A DNA stretch of 40,170 bases from Bradyrhizobium tropiciagri (GCF_001189845.1 NZ_LFLZ01000076.1:1-40170); one strand, 5' to 3'. Positions 8,093 through 16,655 are shown, counted from the stretch's first letter. Numbers and translations: made by a program. Notes: generated from the letters alone by a model not told the origin.

Positions 8093-10354
8093 ATGGGGCG
8101 TTTCTTCCGGATCAAGTTACGCCTTCGCCGCTTCCTGCGACGCCATTCCTGGGTCGCGACGATCGTCCGTTCGTTCACGATCTTCTCCGTCGCATTCGGC
8201 AGCGCCTTCGGGTTCATCTCCGGCGCCCTCTCGCCGCACAGCGGCTACGATCCCAATGCATTCGCGATCGGGGTCAGCTTCCTGTTCGCGCTCGCCTGTC
8301 TCTGGATCGTGACGCTCGGCATCCGGCTGCGGCTGATGCGCAGACGGCTGCGCACCATCGCCATGCACAATGAGGCGATGGCCGACCGCAACTGGGAACT
8401 GCAGGAGGCCGAGCAGCGCGCCTCCACCCTGTTCGAGGCGCAGGACGATTTGATCGTGCTGCGCGACCTCGACGGCCGCATCACCTATGCCAACGACGCC
8501 TATTGCGCGCTGGCGCAGATTTCTCGCAGCGAATTGATCGGCAGCACCGCCACGCTCAAGGTGCTCGAGCAGGGCGACACCGCGCTCGAATCCAACGGCA
8601 CAAGGGTCTACGACCAGAAGATCGAGGGACCGCTCGGGCCGCGCTGGATCGCCTGGCGCGAGGGCCTCGTGCGCAACGATGCCGGCGCGCCGGCGGAGAT
8701 GCAGAGCGTCGGCCGCGACGTCACCGACCGCACCGAGAGCGAGCGCGCGCTGACCGAGGCGCGCGATCAGGCCGACGCCGCCAACCGCGCCAAGTCGCGC
8801 TTCCTTGCGATGGCGAGCCACGAGATCCGCACGCCGCTGAACGGCATCATCGGCATGAGCGGCCTCTTGATGGACACCCAGCTGACGCCGGAGCAGATGA
8901 CCTACGTCAAGGCGGTCAAGACATCAGGCGATGCGCTGATGGCGCTGATCGAGGAGCTGCTCGACTATTCCAAGATCGAGGCCGGCAAGATCGATCTCGA
9001 ACACCGCGCCTTTGCGCTGTCCGGCCTGATCGAGGACATCACCGAACTGCTGGCGCCGCGCGCGCAAACCAAAGGCATCGAGATCGCCGCCTATGTCGAC
9101 GAGCGACTGCCGACGCAGGTGACCGGCGATGCCGCGCGGCTGCGTCAGGTGCTGCTCAATCTCGCCGGCAACGCCATCAAGTTCACCGCGACCGGCGGCG
9201 TCGCGCTGATCGTCGAGCCCGGGATCTGGCCGAACGAGATCAGCTTCCTGGTTCGCGACACCGGCATCGGCATCGCACCGGAAGCGCAGCAGCGCATCTT
9301 CCGGGAGTTCGAGCAGGCCGACGATCGCATCGCGCGCAGCTATGGCGGCACCGGCCTCGGCCTGTCGATCAGCGATCGCATCGTCAAGCGCATGGGCGGC
9401 CGCATCACGCTCGCCAGCACGCCCGGTTCAGGCTCGACCTTCGAGGTGTCGATCCCGCTCACCGCCGCCGACACCGGCGAGGCCAATAGCTTCACCGCGC
9501 CTGATCTCGCCGGCCAGTCGATCATGCTGGTCGCGCCGCACAGCATCGAGGCTTCGCTGATCTCGCGGCGACTGCAGCGCTGGGGCGCGCAGACCTGCAT
9601 CGTGTCGGATGCCAATGTCGCCGAGGCACTGCTGCCGGAGCGAAGCTGGCACACCGTCCTGATCGATCACACGCTCGGCACGCCGGCGATCGAGGCGTTC
9701 GCCGAAGCTGCCCGCATCCACGCCACCCATCGCATCGTGATGGTCACGCCGTCGACCCGACAGGACCTTGCGGCCTTCGAGACGGCGATGTTCACCGGCT
9801 ATCTGGTCAAGCCGCTCCGAGCGTCGTCGCTCGCCGCGCGCCTGACTGCGTCACCCGAGATCGCCGCGCCAAGCCTTGTGATCGAGGCGGTGACTGAGCC
9901 CGCGCCGATCGCGCCGGCGGCCGCACCAGCAGGCAAGGGGCTCTCGATCCTGGTTGCGGAAGACAATGAGATCAACGCGCTCCTGATGCGCTCGCTGCTC
10001 ACTCGGCTCGGCCACAACGTGGTCATCACCACCAATGGCGAGCAGGCGATGGAATCCTGGCTGTCGGCGACATCGGCCGGCACGCCCTATGATCTCGTAC
10101 TGATGGACATCCAGATGCCGCGCCTCAACGGCATCGAGACCACCAAGCAGATCCGCGCGCAAGAATCCGGCGGGCTGGCCGCCCAGTCCGGACGCCGGAC
10201 GCCGATCCTGGCGCTGACCGCCAACACGCTGGTCGAGGATCGCTACGCCTGCTTCGAAGCCGGCATGGACGGCTTCCTGATCAAGCCGCTCGACCGCGAG
10301 AAGCTGGAAGAAGCGCTCGCCGGCCTCGCCGCCGGGCGGCATATCGCGGCGTAG
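8093..10354 (+). CDS. Membrane-anchored hybrid sensor histidine kinase with two receiver domains, one degenerate
   Basis: 753 residues from the ATG at 8093 (an upstream TTG at 8036 is less likely). Order: a basic N-terminus, two transmembrane segments (about 24-46 and 57-77), a short helical linker, a PAS domain (about 115-225, with LIVLRDLDGRITYANDAY), a HisKA dimerisation region with H-box SHEIRTPLNG and phospho-acceptor His243, HATPase_c with N-box NLAGNAIKFT and glycine-rich DTGIGI and GGTGLGL, a first receiver-like domain (about 473-590) that keeps Asp525 but lacks the paired acidic residues after its first strand, and a canonical C-terminal receiver with acceptor Asp672 (LVLMDIQMP). There is no dedicated histidine phosphotransfer domain and no adjacent response regulator, so the partner is elsewhere. 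The short periplasmic loop suggests that the signal is sensed by the PAS domain or the membrane. Confidence 0.93.
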   Translation: MGRFFRIKLRLRRFLRRHSWVATIVRSFTIFSVAFGSAFGFISGALSPHSGYDPNAFAIGVSFLFALACLWIVTLGIRLRLMRRRLRTIAMHNEAMADRNWELQEAEQRASTLFEAQDDLIVLRDLDGRITYANDAYCALAQISRSELIGSTATLKVLEQGDTALESNGTRVYDQKIEGPLGPRWIAWREGLVRNDAGAPAEMQSVGRDVTDRTESERALTEARDQADAANRAKSRFLAMASHEIRTPLNGIIGMSGLLMDTQLTPEQMTYVKAVKTSGDALMALIEELLDYSKIEAGKIDLEHRAFALSGLIEDITELLAPRAQTKGIEIAAYVDERLPTQVTGDAARLRQVLLNLAGNAIKFTATGGVALIVEPGIWPNEISFLVRDTGIGIAPEAQQRIFREFEQADDRIARSYGGTGLGLSISDRIVKRMGGRITLASTPGSGSTFEVSIPLTAADTGEANSFTAPDLAGQSIMLVAPHSIEASLISRRLQRWGAQTCIVSDANVAEALLPERSWHTVLIDHTLGTPAIEAFAEAARIHATHRIVMVTPSTRQDLAAFETAMFTGYLVKPLRASSLAARLTASPEIAAPSLVIEAVTEPAPIAPAAAPAGKGLSILVAEDNEINALLMRSLLTRLGHNVVITTNGEQAMESWLSATSAGTPYDLVLMDIQMPRLNGIETTKQIRAQESGGLAAQSGRRTPILALTANTLVEDRYACFEAGMDGFLIKPLDREKLEEALAGLAAGRHIAA

Positions 10355-10370
10355 ATACGCCTCACTAGTT

Positions 10371-10457
10371 CGTCATTGCGAGCGGAGCGACGCAACCCAT
10401 GCTTCGGCGTGTGCGGAGCGATGGATTGCTTCGTCGCTATCGCTCCTCGCAATGACG
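10371..10457. repeat. Palindromic repeat, CGTCATTGCGAG family
   Basis: CGTCATTGCGAG (10371-10382) and CTCGCAATGACG (10446-10457) form the outer inverted arms. Inside are the pair CGCAACCCATGC and GATGGATTGCTTCG that mark the family. Other copies lie at 32969-33087 and 35716-35802, with a half copy at 30941-30952. The element sits between convergent genes, the hybrid kinase and coaA, and abuts the coaA stop. Confidence 0.8.
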
Positions 10458-10461
10458 AACC

Positions 10462-11418
10462 CTACAACCGGCGCAACGCGACCGACTGCACCACATGGTC
10501 GGCGCCCTTCTTCAGGATCAGCGCCGCACGCGGGCGGGTCGGCAGGATGTTGTCCTCGAGATTGGCGAGGTTGGTGCGCTCCCAGATCGCGATCGCGGTC
10601 GCTGTCGCTTCCTCGTCCGACAGCAGCGCGTAGCGGTGGAAGTAGGAACGGGGGTCAGTGAACGCGGTATCGCGCAGCGCCAGGAAGCGCTTGATGTACC
10701 ACTCCCGCAGCACGGACTCGTCGGCGTCGATATAGACCGAGAAATCGAAGAAGTCGGAGACGAACGGCACTGCCTTGCCGTCGCGCGGCAGCCGCCCGGT
10801 CTGCAGCACGTTGACGCCCTCGACGATCAGGATGTCGGGCTGGTCGATCTCGACCCATTTGTTCGGCACGATGTCGTAGGTGAGGTGCGAATAGACCGGC
10901 GCGCGCACCCGGCGCCGTCCGGCCTTGATGTCGCTGAGGAATGACAGCAGCGTCGGCAGGTCGTAGCTCTCCGGAAAGCCCTTCTTCTGCATGATGCCCT
11001 GCCGCTCGAGCACGGCATTGGGAAACAGGAAACCGTCGGTCGTGATCAGATCGACCTTCGGCCGCGGCGACCAGCGCGCCAGCAGCGCCTGCAGCACGCG
11101 AGCCGTGGTCGACTTGCCGACCGCAACCGAGCCGGCGACGCCGACGATGTAAGGCATCTTGCGGTCGCGGATGTTGAGGAACTGGCGCTGCGAATAATAC
11201 AGCCGCTGGGTCGCGTCGACATAGATCGAGAGCAGCCGCGACAGCGGCAGGTAGATGTCCTCGACCTCCTGCAGATCGAGGCGGTCATGCATCGAACGCA
11301 GGCGGTCGAACTCGCCCGGCTCGAGCGTCATCGGCGTATCGTCGCGCAGATGCGACCATTGCTGGCGCGTGAAGACGCGGTAGGGATTGTACTGCTGGTC
11401 TGGTGCCCGGATGTCCAT
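10462..11418 (-). CDS. coaA: Pantothenate kinase, type I
   Basis: A 318-residue bacterial type I pantothenate kinase, which phosphorylates pantothenate in the first and regulated step of coenzyme A synthesis. P-loop GSVAVGKS at 96-103, then TTDGFLFPN, KKGFPESYDLP, PVYSHLTYDIVP, and DILIVEGVNVLQ. The start is taken at MDIRAPDQQY, with GAGAGGGGCG just upstream. The frame stays open for another 34 codons upstream, but those codons come from a dispersed repeat (11454-11554) and should be left out. It is last in the histidine cluster, and coaA next to hisE is usual for this order. A second CoA gene, coaE, is encoded at 24698. Confidence 0.95.
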   Translation of the reverse strand: MDIRAPDQQYNPYRVFTRQQWSHLRDDTPMTLEPGEFDRLRSMHDRLDLQEVEDIYLPLSRLLSIYVDATQRLYYSQRQFLNIRDRKMPYIVGVAGSVAVGKSTTARVLQALLARWSPRPKVDLITTDGFLFPNAVLERQGIMQKKGFPESYDLPTLLSFLSDIKAGRRRVRAPVYSHLTYDIVPNKWVEIDQPDILIVEGVNVLQTGRLPRDGKAVPFVSDFFDFSVYIDADESVLREWYIKRFLALRDTAFTDPRSYFHRYALLSDEEATATAIAIWERTNLANLEDNILPTRPRAALILKKGADHVVQSVALRRL

Positions 11419-11453
11419 GACGCCCCTCTCAATGCGCTCGATCATTCGCGCTG

Positions 11454-11554
11454 GAGCATTTTCCGTTCCGATTGAATCGGAACGGAGCTCCAGATTCTGA
11501 TTTGGACCCGTTTTCTTCACGCGAACCGGTACCCACTTCGCTCAAAAACGCTCT
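11454..11554. repeat. Dispersed repeat, GAGCATTTTCCG...CGAACCGGTACCCACTTCGCTC type
   Basis: Contains the inverted pair TCCGTTCCGAT/ATCGGAACGGA, then the conserved core CGAACCGGTACCCACTT and an AAAACGCTCT end. It overlaps the first base pairs of the hisE stop codon and supplies the false N-terminal extension of coaA. Relatives lie at 11940-11982, 14768-14813, 15548-15595 and 17249-17295. Confidence 0.7.
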
Positions 11555-11876
11555 AGTCGCGCTTGCGCGACGCCTTCTCTTCCAGTCCCGACATCGCGGT
11601 GCGCTTCTCCAGCGCGGCCTCGACATCCTCCAGCTTCACACCGCGTGATTTCAACAGAACCAGCAGGTGAAACACCAGATCGGCACTTTCCGCGATGAGG
11701 TGATCGCGGTCATTCTCGACTGCGGCGATCACGGTCTCGACCGCTTCCTCGCCCAGTTTCTTGGCGCAATGCTCCGCGCCCTTGTCGAGCAGCTTGCGGG
11801 TGTAGGACGCCTCGCCGCCCGAAGCAGCACGGGCGTCGATGGTGGCGGCCAAATCGTGGACCGTGAAACGCGACAT
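11553..11876 (-). CDS. hisE: Phosphoribosyl-ATP pyrophosphohydrolase
   Basis: A 107-residue MazG-like all-alpha enzyme that hydrolyses phosphoribosyl-ATP to phosphoribosyl-AMP, the second step of histidine synthesis. The acidic metal-binding pattern KKLGEEAVETVIAA...DHLIAESADLVFHLLVLL is intact, preceded by SYTRKLL. The ATG at 11876 is preferred to a TTG three bases upstream. A 166-bp gap with a dispersed repeat separates it from hisF, so coupling to the upstream operon is looser than among the other his genes. The cyclohydrolase hisI is not in the window. Confidence 0.94.
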   Translation of the reverse strand: MSRFTVHDLAATIDARAASGGEASYTRKLLDKGAEHCAKKLGEEAVETVIAAVENDRDHLIAESADLVFHLLVLLKSRGVKLEDVEAALEKRTAMSGLEEKASRKRD

Positions 11877-11939
11877 CAACTCAACTCAAGCATGCGCACC
11901 GGCACCGCAAGGTGCCATCCCTTCACTGTTAAGCATTGA

Positions 11940-11982
11940 TCTGTTCGGAAAACCGCTTCGCACTTTTCCGGATCATGCTCTA
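11940..11982. repeat. Dispersed repeat, short copy (TTCGGAAAACCG...TTTTCCGGATCATGCTC)
   Basis: A short copy of the family described at 17249-17295, lying between hisE and hisF. The inverted arms are imperfect. Confidence 0.55.
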
Positions 11983-12042
11983 GGTGGGGACTTAGCATTT
12001 TTGTGACAAGGAGTCCCAGATCAAGCGCCAAGGCCAGGGAAG

Positions 12043-12817
12043 TTAGGGGTCGAGTCGCATCGGCAGGCCGGCGCGCACCATGTGGTCCTTGGCCTGGCGG
12101 ATGGTAAATTCCCCGAAGTGAAGATCGAGGCGGCCAGCACGCCGGTCGCATGACCCTCGCGGACGCCATCGACCAGGTGATCGAGATTGCCGACGCCGCC
12201 GGACGCGATGACCGGTACGGGGACACTGTCTGCGATCGCCCGGGTCAGCGGCAGGTCAAAGCCCTGCCGCGTGCCGTCGCGGTCCATCGAGGTCAGCAGG
12301 ATCTCGCCGGCGCCGAGCGCGACGACCTCCTGGGCATATTCGATGGCATCGATCCCGGTGGCATTCCGTCCACCATGGGTGAAGATCTCCCAGCGGTCGG
12401 AGCCGCCGGCCCGCTTGACCCGCTTGGCGTCGATCGCGACCACGATGCATTGCTCGCCGTACTTCTCGGCCGCTTCCTTCACGAACTCGCGCCGGCTGAC
12501 CGCCGCCGAATTGATCGAGACCTTGTCGGCGCCGGAGCGCAGCAGGGTCTTGATGTCGTCGACGGTGCGGACGCGCCGCCCACGGTCAACGGCATGAAGC
12601 AGGCCTCCGCCGTCCGCCGCACCACGTCCAGCATGATCCCGCGGTTTTCATGGGTGGCGGTGATGTCGAGGAAGGTGAGCTCGTCGGCGCCGGCGGCGTC
12701 ATAGGCGATCGCCGCCTCGACCGGATCGCCGGCATCGCGCAAATCGACGAAGTTGACGCCCTTGACCACGCGCCCGTCCTTGACGTCGAGGCAGGGGATC
12801 ACGCGAACCTTGAACAT
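12043..12817 (-). pseudogene. hisF: hisF, imidazole glycerol phosphate synthase cyclase subunit, broken by two one-base deletions
   Basis: HisF makes imidazole glycerol phosphate and AICAR together with HisH. The start MFKVRVIPCLDVKDGRVVKG (catalytic Asp11, with AGGAGG upstream of the ATG) is intact up to the phosphate-loop LTVGG. There the coding strand reads GGCGGCGCGTCC where GGCGGCGGCGTCC is needed (around 12571-12580). The next frame then gives normal HisF sequence (VRTVDDIK, DKVSINSAA, TSMDRDGT, VIASGG). A second deletion, TTCACTTC for TTCCACTTC (around 12117-12121), shifts the frame again just before the end FGEFTIRQAK...RLDP. Restoring both bases gives 258 codons and a stop at 12043, exactly family length. 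Everything else, including active-site residues, is conserved, so these are recent lesions or sequence errors rather than long decay. Confidence 0.9.
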
Positions 12818-12828
12818 GTCTCTGCCTC

Positions 12829-13560
12829 CTAAGCCGCGCTGCGGATCAGCTTGAGGGCGGCGGCGGGATCAAGCCGTCCGTCGTAGAGCGCACGGCCGAC
12901 GATGGCGCCGGCGAGTTTCTTGGCACGAGGCTCGAGCAGCGCCTTGACGTCGTCGATCGAGGCAAAGCCGCCGGAGGCGATCACCGGGATCGAGATGCGG
13001 TCGGCGAGCGCGATGGTCGCATCTAGGTTGAGGCCCTTGAGCAGGCCGTCGCGGGCGATGTCGGTGAAGATGATCGCAGCGACGCCGGCATCCTCGAATC
13101 GCTGCGCGATCTCGAGCGCGGTCACATGCGAGGTCTCGGCCCAGCCCTCGACCGCGACGTTGCCGTCGCGTGCATCGAGGCCCACGGCCACGCGGCCGGG
13201 GAATTGCTTCGCCGCGCCCTTCACGAGCTCGGGATCGCGCACCGCAGCGGTGCCGATGATGACGCGCGTGATGCCCTTGTCGAGCCAGGCCTCGATGGTC
13301 TTGAGATCGCGGATGCCGCCGCCGAGCTGCACCGGCATGGTGACGGCCTTCAGCATCGCCTCCACCGCATGCGCATTCATCGGCTTGCCGGCGAAGGCAC
13401 CGTCGAGATCGACGACATGGAGATATTCGAAGCCCTGCGCGGCAAAACTCTTCGCCTGTGCCGCCGGATCGAGATTGAACACGGTGGCGCGCGCCATGTC
13501 GCCCTGCTCCAGGCGCACGCACTGGCCGTTCTTCAGATCAACCGCTGGAAAGAGGATCAC
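12829..13560 (-). CDS. hisA: Phosphoribosylformimino-5-aminoimidazole carboxamide ribotide isomerase
   Basis: A 243-residue (beta/alpha)8 barrel that isomerises ProFAR to PRFAR, the substrate of HisFH. Catalytic Asp in FPAVDLKNG, phosphate loops LGGGIRD and VIASGGFAS, and second catalytic Asp in FTDIARDG. The GTG at 13560 is chosen because it overlaps the hisH stop by 4 bp (GTGA) and gives the usual family N-terminus; a GTG three codons upstream is also open. Eleven bases separate it from hisF. Confidence 0.94.
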   Translation of the reverse strand: MILFPAVDLKNGQCVRLEQGDMARATVFNLDPAAQAKSFAAQGFEYLHVVDLDGAFAGKPMNAHAVEAMLKAVTMPVQLGGGIRDLKTIEAWLDKGITRVIIGTAAVRDPELVKGAAKQFPGRVAVGLDARDGNVAVEGWAETSHVTALEIAQRFEDAGVAAIIFTDIARDGLLKGLNLDATIALADRISIPVIASGGFASIDDVKALLEPRAKKLAGAIVGRALYDGRLDPAAALKLIRSAA

Positions 13561-14207
13561 GGCTTCCACTTCAAGAAATTGGAGATCAAAGCGAGGCCGA
13601 AGCGCTGGCTCTTCTCGGGGTGAAACTGGGTACCGATCGCGGTGTCCTTGCCGACGATCGCGGTCACCGGCCCGCCATAGTCGGCGCGCGCCAGCACGTC
13701 CGCCTCATTGGCGGCGTTGAGGTGATAGGAGTGCACGAAATAGGCGTGGCGCCCCTTCGGCCCGAGCGGCAGCCGCTCCAGCACCGGGTGCTCGCGCACC
13801 ATGTCGAGCGTATTCCAGCCCATGTGGGGGACCTTCAAGCTCTCGTCGCGCGGCTCGATCTTCACGACGTCGCCACCGATCCAGTTGAAGCCCTCGGTGA
13901 TCACGTGCTCCTTGCCGCGCGTCGCCATCAGCTGCATGCCGACGCAGATGCCGAAGAACGGCCGCGCCTTGACCCGCACCGCCTCGGTGAGCGCTTCCAG
14001 CATGCCGTCGACCGCATCGACGCCGCGGCGGCAATCGGCGAACGCGCCGACGCCGGGCAGCACGATCCGATCGGCGCGATACACCGCGTCGGGATCGCGC
14101 GTCACCTTGATGGCTTGCGGATCCTCCATGCTGCGCGCGGCGCGCTCAAAGGCCTTCGCCGCCGAATGCAGATTGCCGGAGCCGTAATCGATGATTGCAA
14201 CCGTCAT
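13557..14207 (-). CDS. hisH: Imidazole glycerol phosphate synthase, glutaminase subunit
   Basis: A 216-residue class I glutamine amidotransferase that supplies ammonia to HisF through the shared channel. Seen: IIDYGSGNLHSAAKAFE at the start, oxyanion loop PGVGAF, nucleophile Cys in FGICVGMQL, and the His/Glu pair in TQFHPEKSQ. The ATG at 14207 has a strong AGGAGG site and overlaps the upstream gene's stop by 4 bp (ATGA); longer upstream starts run through that gene. Ends in a 4-bp overlap with hisA. Complex formation depends on HisF, which is disrupted in this sequence. Confidence 0.95.
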   Translation of the reverse strand: MTVAIIDYGSGNLHSAAKAFERAARSMEDPQAIKVTRDPDAVYRADRIVLPGVGAFADCRRGVDAVDGMLEALTEAVRVKARPFFGICVGMQLMATRGKEHVITEGFNWIGGDVVKIEPRDESLKVPHMGWNTLDMVREHPVLERLPLGPKGRHAYFVHSYHLNAANEADVLARADYGGPVTAIVGKDTAIGTQFHPEKSQRFGLALISNFLKWKP

Positions 14208-14734
14208 CGCGATCCTCCTGGCTCTGGAAACAATCCGATGATGCCGCCCTGCGGCATCGGCGGGGGTTTTGAGAACGATTGACCGGGAACGTCCCGGGTC
14301 GGCGGCGGTCCGCCGCGATCGACCGACCGCTGGTCGTTGAAGCCGCCGCGATGCCGCGCGGTCCAGCGCTCGAAGAAGCGGCGCTCGGCGGCGTCCACAT
14401 TGTCGGCCACGACGATGTCGAGCTGACGCCATTTGCGCCGCGACAGCGTCCAGCGCTGCAAGGTTGCGGCCTCCAGCCCGATCAGCACCATCAACACCAG
14501 GTCGACGAGAAGGACCGCGCCGCGGCCGATCCCGAGCTTGGTCAGCGCATAATCAATCGCAAAGGTGAGGGCGAGCCAGCCGATCAGCGCCAGCCAGAGC
14601 CTGTTCCAGGCCAGCCAGATCACGCCCGCGACCGCGGCCCAGAAATGGAAGCCGTCGCGCACGAAAACGAACTTGTCGGTCGCCGCGAGATCGGCGCCGT
14701 TGGCCACGGGGGCATGCACTGTATAGACCGGCAT
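14204..14734 (-). CDS. DUF2628 membrane protein inserted in the histidine operon
   Basis: 176 residues, with the DUF2628 start MPVYTVHAP, then FVRDGFHFWAAVAGVIWLAWN, and about three hydrophobic segments between residues 28 and 90. The C-terminal third is soluble and proline-rich. Biochemical role unknown; the family recurs between hisB and hisH in Rhizobiales, so it may simply be carried in the operon. Its stop overlaps the hisH start by 4 bp, so the two are co-translated. Confidence 0.88.
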   Translation of the reverse strand: MPVYTVHAPVANGADLAATDKFVFVRDGFHFWAAVAGVIWLAWNRLWLALIGWLALTFAIDYALTKLGIGRGAVLLVDLVLMVLIGLEAATLQRWTLSRRKWRQLDIVVADNVDAAERRFFERWTARHRGGFNDQRSVDRGGPPPTRDVPGQSFSKPPPMPQGGIIGLFPEPGGSR

Positions 14735-14767
14735 CGAACGCTCCGCCGAGGATGGACTTCAATTTGG

Positions 14768-14813
14768 AGGATGATCTCCAGAAAGCCGGTGCCACCGTTT
14801 TCCGGATCAAGCT
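14768..14813. repeat. Degenerate copy of the CCGGTGCCACC...TTTTCCGGATCA repeat
   Basis: Similar to the element at 17249-17295 but with several substitutions. It lies in the 86-bp gap between hisB and the DUF2628 gene. Confidence 0.45.
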
Positions 14814-14820
14814 CCCGGGA

Positions 14821-15414
14821 TCAGCCGCCGAGCTGACCCTTCGTCGAGGGCACTTCGCCCTGGGCACGCGGATCGATCGCAACCGCCGTCCGGAGCGCCC
14901 TCGCCAAACCCTTGAAACAGGATTCGGAGATATGATGGCTGTTCTCGCCATATAGGGTCTCGACGTGGAGAGTCACGCCGGCGTTCATCGCGAAGGCGTT
15001 GAACCATTCGCGCACCAGCTCGGTGTCGAACTCGCCGATCTTGTCGCGCGGGAACTCGACCTTGAACACCAGCACCGGGCGGCCGGAAATGTCGATCACG
15101 ACGCGCGACAGCGTCTCGTCCATCGGCATGTGGATCGAGGCGTAGCGGGTGATGCCGGCCATGTTGCCGAGCGCCTGCTTGACGGCCTGGCCGAGCGCGA
15201 TCCCGACGTCTTCGGTGGTGTGGTGGTAATCGACATGGAGATCGCCATCCGCCTTCACCGTGATGTCGATGCGCGAATGCCGGGCCAGGAGGTCGAGCAT
15301 ATGGTCGAAGAAGCCGATCCCGGTCGAAACCGTGGATACGCCTGCCCCGTCGAGGTTGACCGTCACCTCGATGTCGGTCTCCTTGGTCTTGCGCTTGATG
15401 GTTGCGGTGCGCAT
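14821..15414 (-). CDS. hisB: Imidazoleglycerol-phosphate dehydratase
   Basis: A 197-residue manganese enzyme that dehydrates imidazole glycerol phosphate to imidazole acetol phosphate. The metal motifs DYHHTTEDVGIALGQA and GENSHHISESCFK are present, with FFDHML and RYASIHMPMDE between them. Monofunctional length, as normal outside enterobacteria. First gene of the minus-strand his cluster, transcribed from the 243-bp gap shared with hslV. Confidence 0.95.
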   Translation of the reverse strand: MRTATIKRKTKETDIEVTVNLDGAGVSTVSTGIGFFDHMLDLLARHSRIDITVKADGDLHVDYHHTTEDVGIALGQAVKQALGNMAGITRYASIHMPMDETLSRVVIDISGRPVLVFKVEFPRDKIGEFDTELVREWFNAFAMNAGVTLHVETLYGENSHHISESCFKGLARALRTAVAIDPRAQGEVPSTKGQLGG

Positions 15415-15547
15415 GAAGATTAAGCTTTCCCGTGCCGAAAACGCCGGTCTTTTAACAGGCTGATGTCACCTTGCTACTGCGGGATGACCTCGAAATGACC
15501 CAACTTCGGGCCATGGTGACCGGAAATCCTTGCCGGTTTAATTCTGA

Positions 15548-15595
15548 CGCGTTTTCTTCACGCGAACCGGTGCCCACTTCGCTCGAAAACGCTCT
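15548..15595. repeat. Dispersed repeat between hisB and hslV
   Basis: Contains the core TTCACGCGAACCGGTGCCCAC and the end CGAAAACGCTCT, as in the 11454-11554 element. It lies in the divergent promoter region 15415-15657; I could not place confident -35/-10 elements there. Confidence 0.6.
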
Positions 15596-15657
15596 GATTT
15601 CGCCCGATTGTAACCCCCTGCCCGACCGCCTAAATCTGCCCGGAAGAGAGGTAACCT

Positions 15658-16215
15658 ATGCAAGCATCCCAAAATGAGCTGCCGGTCTGGCATGGCACCA
15701 CGATCTGCACCGTCCGCAAGGGCGGCAAGGTGGTGATCGGCGGCGACGGGCAGGTCTCGATCGGCCAGACCGTGATCAAGGCCAACGCCAAGAAGGTCCG
15801 CCGGATCGGCAAGGGCGACGTGATCGGCGGCTTTGCCGGCGCCACGGCCGATGCCTTCACCCTGTTCGAGCGGCTGGAAAGCAAGCTGGAGCAGTATCCG
15901 GGGCAGCTGACCCGGGCCGCCGTCGAGCTCGCCAAAGACTGGCGCACCGACCGCTATCTGCGCCGGCTCGAGGCCATGATGATCGTGGCCGACAAGGACG
16001 TGTCCCTGGTTCTGACCGGCACCGGCGACGTGCTTGAGCCGGAGTCAGGGGTGATGGCGATCGGTTCCGGCGGCAATTACGCCCTCGCCGCGGCCCGCGC
16101 GCTGGTCGACACCGACAAGGACGCCGAGACCATCGTCCGTCGCGCCCTGGATATCGCCGCCGATATCTGCGTCTACACCAACCGGAACGTGACGATCGAG
16201 ACGATCGGCGGCTGA
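15658..16215 (+). CDS. hslV: ATP-dependent protease HslV, peptidase subunit
   Basis: A 185-residue proteasome-beta-like threonine protease that forms the HslUV (ClpQY) chamber degrading misfolded and regulatory proteins. The N-terminal peptide ends at HG-TT; removal would expose the catalytic Thr14 (TTICTVRKGGKVVIGGDGQVS). Then GFAGATADAF, and GNYALAAARAL near the end. An AGAGAGG site precedes the ATG. The partner hslU is two genes downstream. Confidence 0.95.
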   Translation: MQASQNELPVWHGTTICTVRKGGKVVIGGDGQVSIGQTVIKANAKKVRRIGKGDVIGGFAGATADAFTLFERLESKLEQYPGQLTRAAVELAKDWRTDRYLRRLEAMMIVADKDVSLVLTGTGDVLEPESGVMAIGSGGNYALAAARALVDTDKDAETIVRRALDIAADICVYTNRNVTIETIGG

Positions 16216-16217
16216 GC

Positions 16218-16655
16218 ATGGTCAAGCAGTGGCTGGCGCTGCCGCATGTCCGGGAATGGTGGGGCGATCCGGCCGAGCAATACGCGCTGGTCAGCGGCGA
16301 CCTCGACGAGCCGGCGATGGACCAGTTCATCGTCGCAACCGATGCGTCCGATTTGGGCTACATCCAGAGCTACGACCTGACGGCGTGGAATTCCGGCTTC
16401 GGCGCACAGCCTGTGGGCACCCGCGGCATCGACCTCTTCATCGGCGCGCCCGACATGATCGCGCGCGGCCATGGCTCGGCGCTGATCCGCGCCTTTGTCG
16501 ACGAGCGGCTGGCGCTGGGTGCGCCACGCATCGTCACCGATCCCGATCCGGCCAACGCGCGGGCGGTGCGCGCCTATGCGAAAGCGGGCTTTGTGAAGGC
16601 AGGGATGGTCGATACGCCCGACGGGCCTGCGTTGCTGATGGTCCGCGACGCATGA
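16218..16655 (+). CDS. GNAT acetyltransferase, AAC(6')-like, short N-terminus
   Basis: A 145-residue acetyltransferase starting 2 bp after the hslV stop. The acetyl-CoA-binding region is clear (GTRGIDLFIGAPDMIARGHG followed by IVTDPDPANARAVRAYAKAGF and TPDGPALLMV), closely resembling aminoglycoside 6'-N-acetyltransferase folds. Compared with that family it lacks roughly the first 20 residues, starting at the WLALPHVREWW motif; no alternative start exists before an in-frame stop inside hslV. The true substrate is unknown and resistance should not be assumed. Its stop overlaps the next start (ATGA), so it belongs to the hslV-hslU operon. Confidence 0.85.
   Translation: MVKQWLALPHVREWWGDPAEQYALVSGDLDEPAMDQFIVATDASDLGYIQSYDLTAWNSGFGAQPVGTRGIDLFIGAPDMIARGHGSALIRAFVDERLALGAPRIVTDPDPANARAVRAYAKAGFVKAGMVDTPDGPALLMVRDA

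Noticed and set aside
11419..11520. Longer N-terminus of coaA (34 extra codons)
   Set aside because: The extra codons come mainly from the dispersed repeat at 11454-11554, and a good ribosome binding site precedes the ATG at 11418.
12043..12817. Programmed ribosomal frameshift in hisF
   Set aside because: No slippery heptamer or downstream structure is apparent at either shift; both are simple one-base deletions in a gene not known to use frameshifting.
16218..16655. Aminoglycoside resistance gene
   Set aside because: The resemblance is to the fold and CoA site only, the N-terminal strand is missing, and the operon context is housekeeping.
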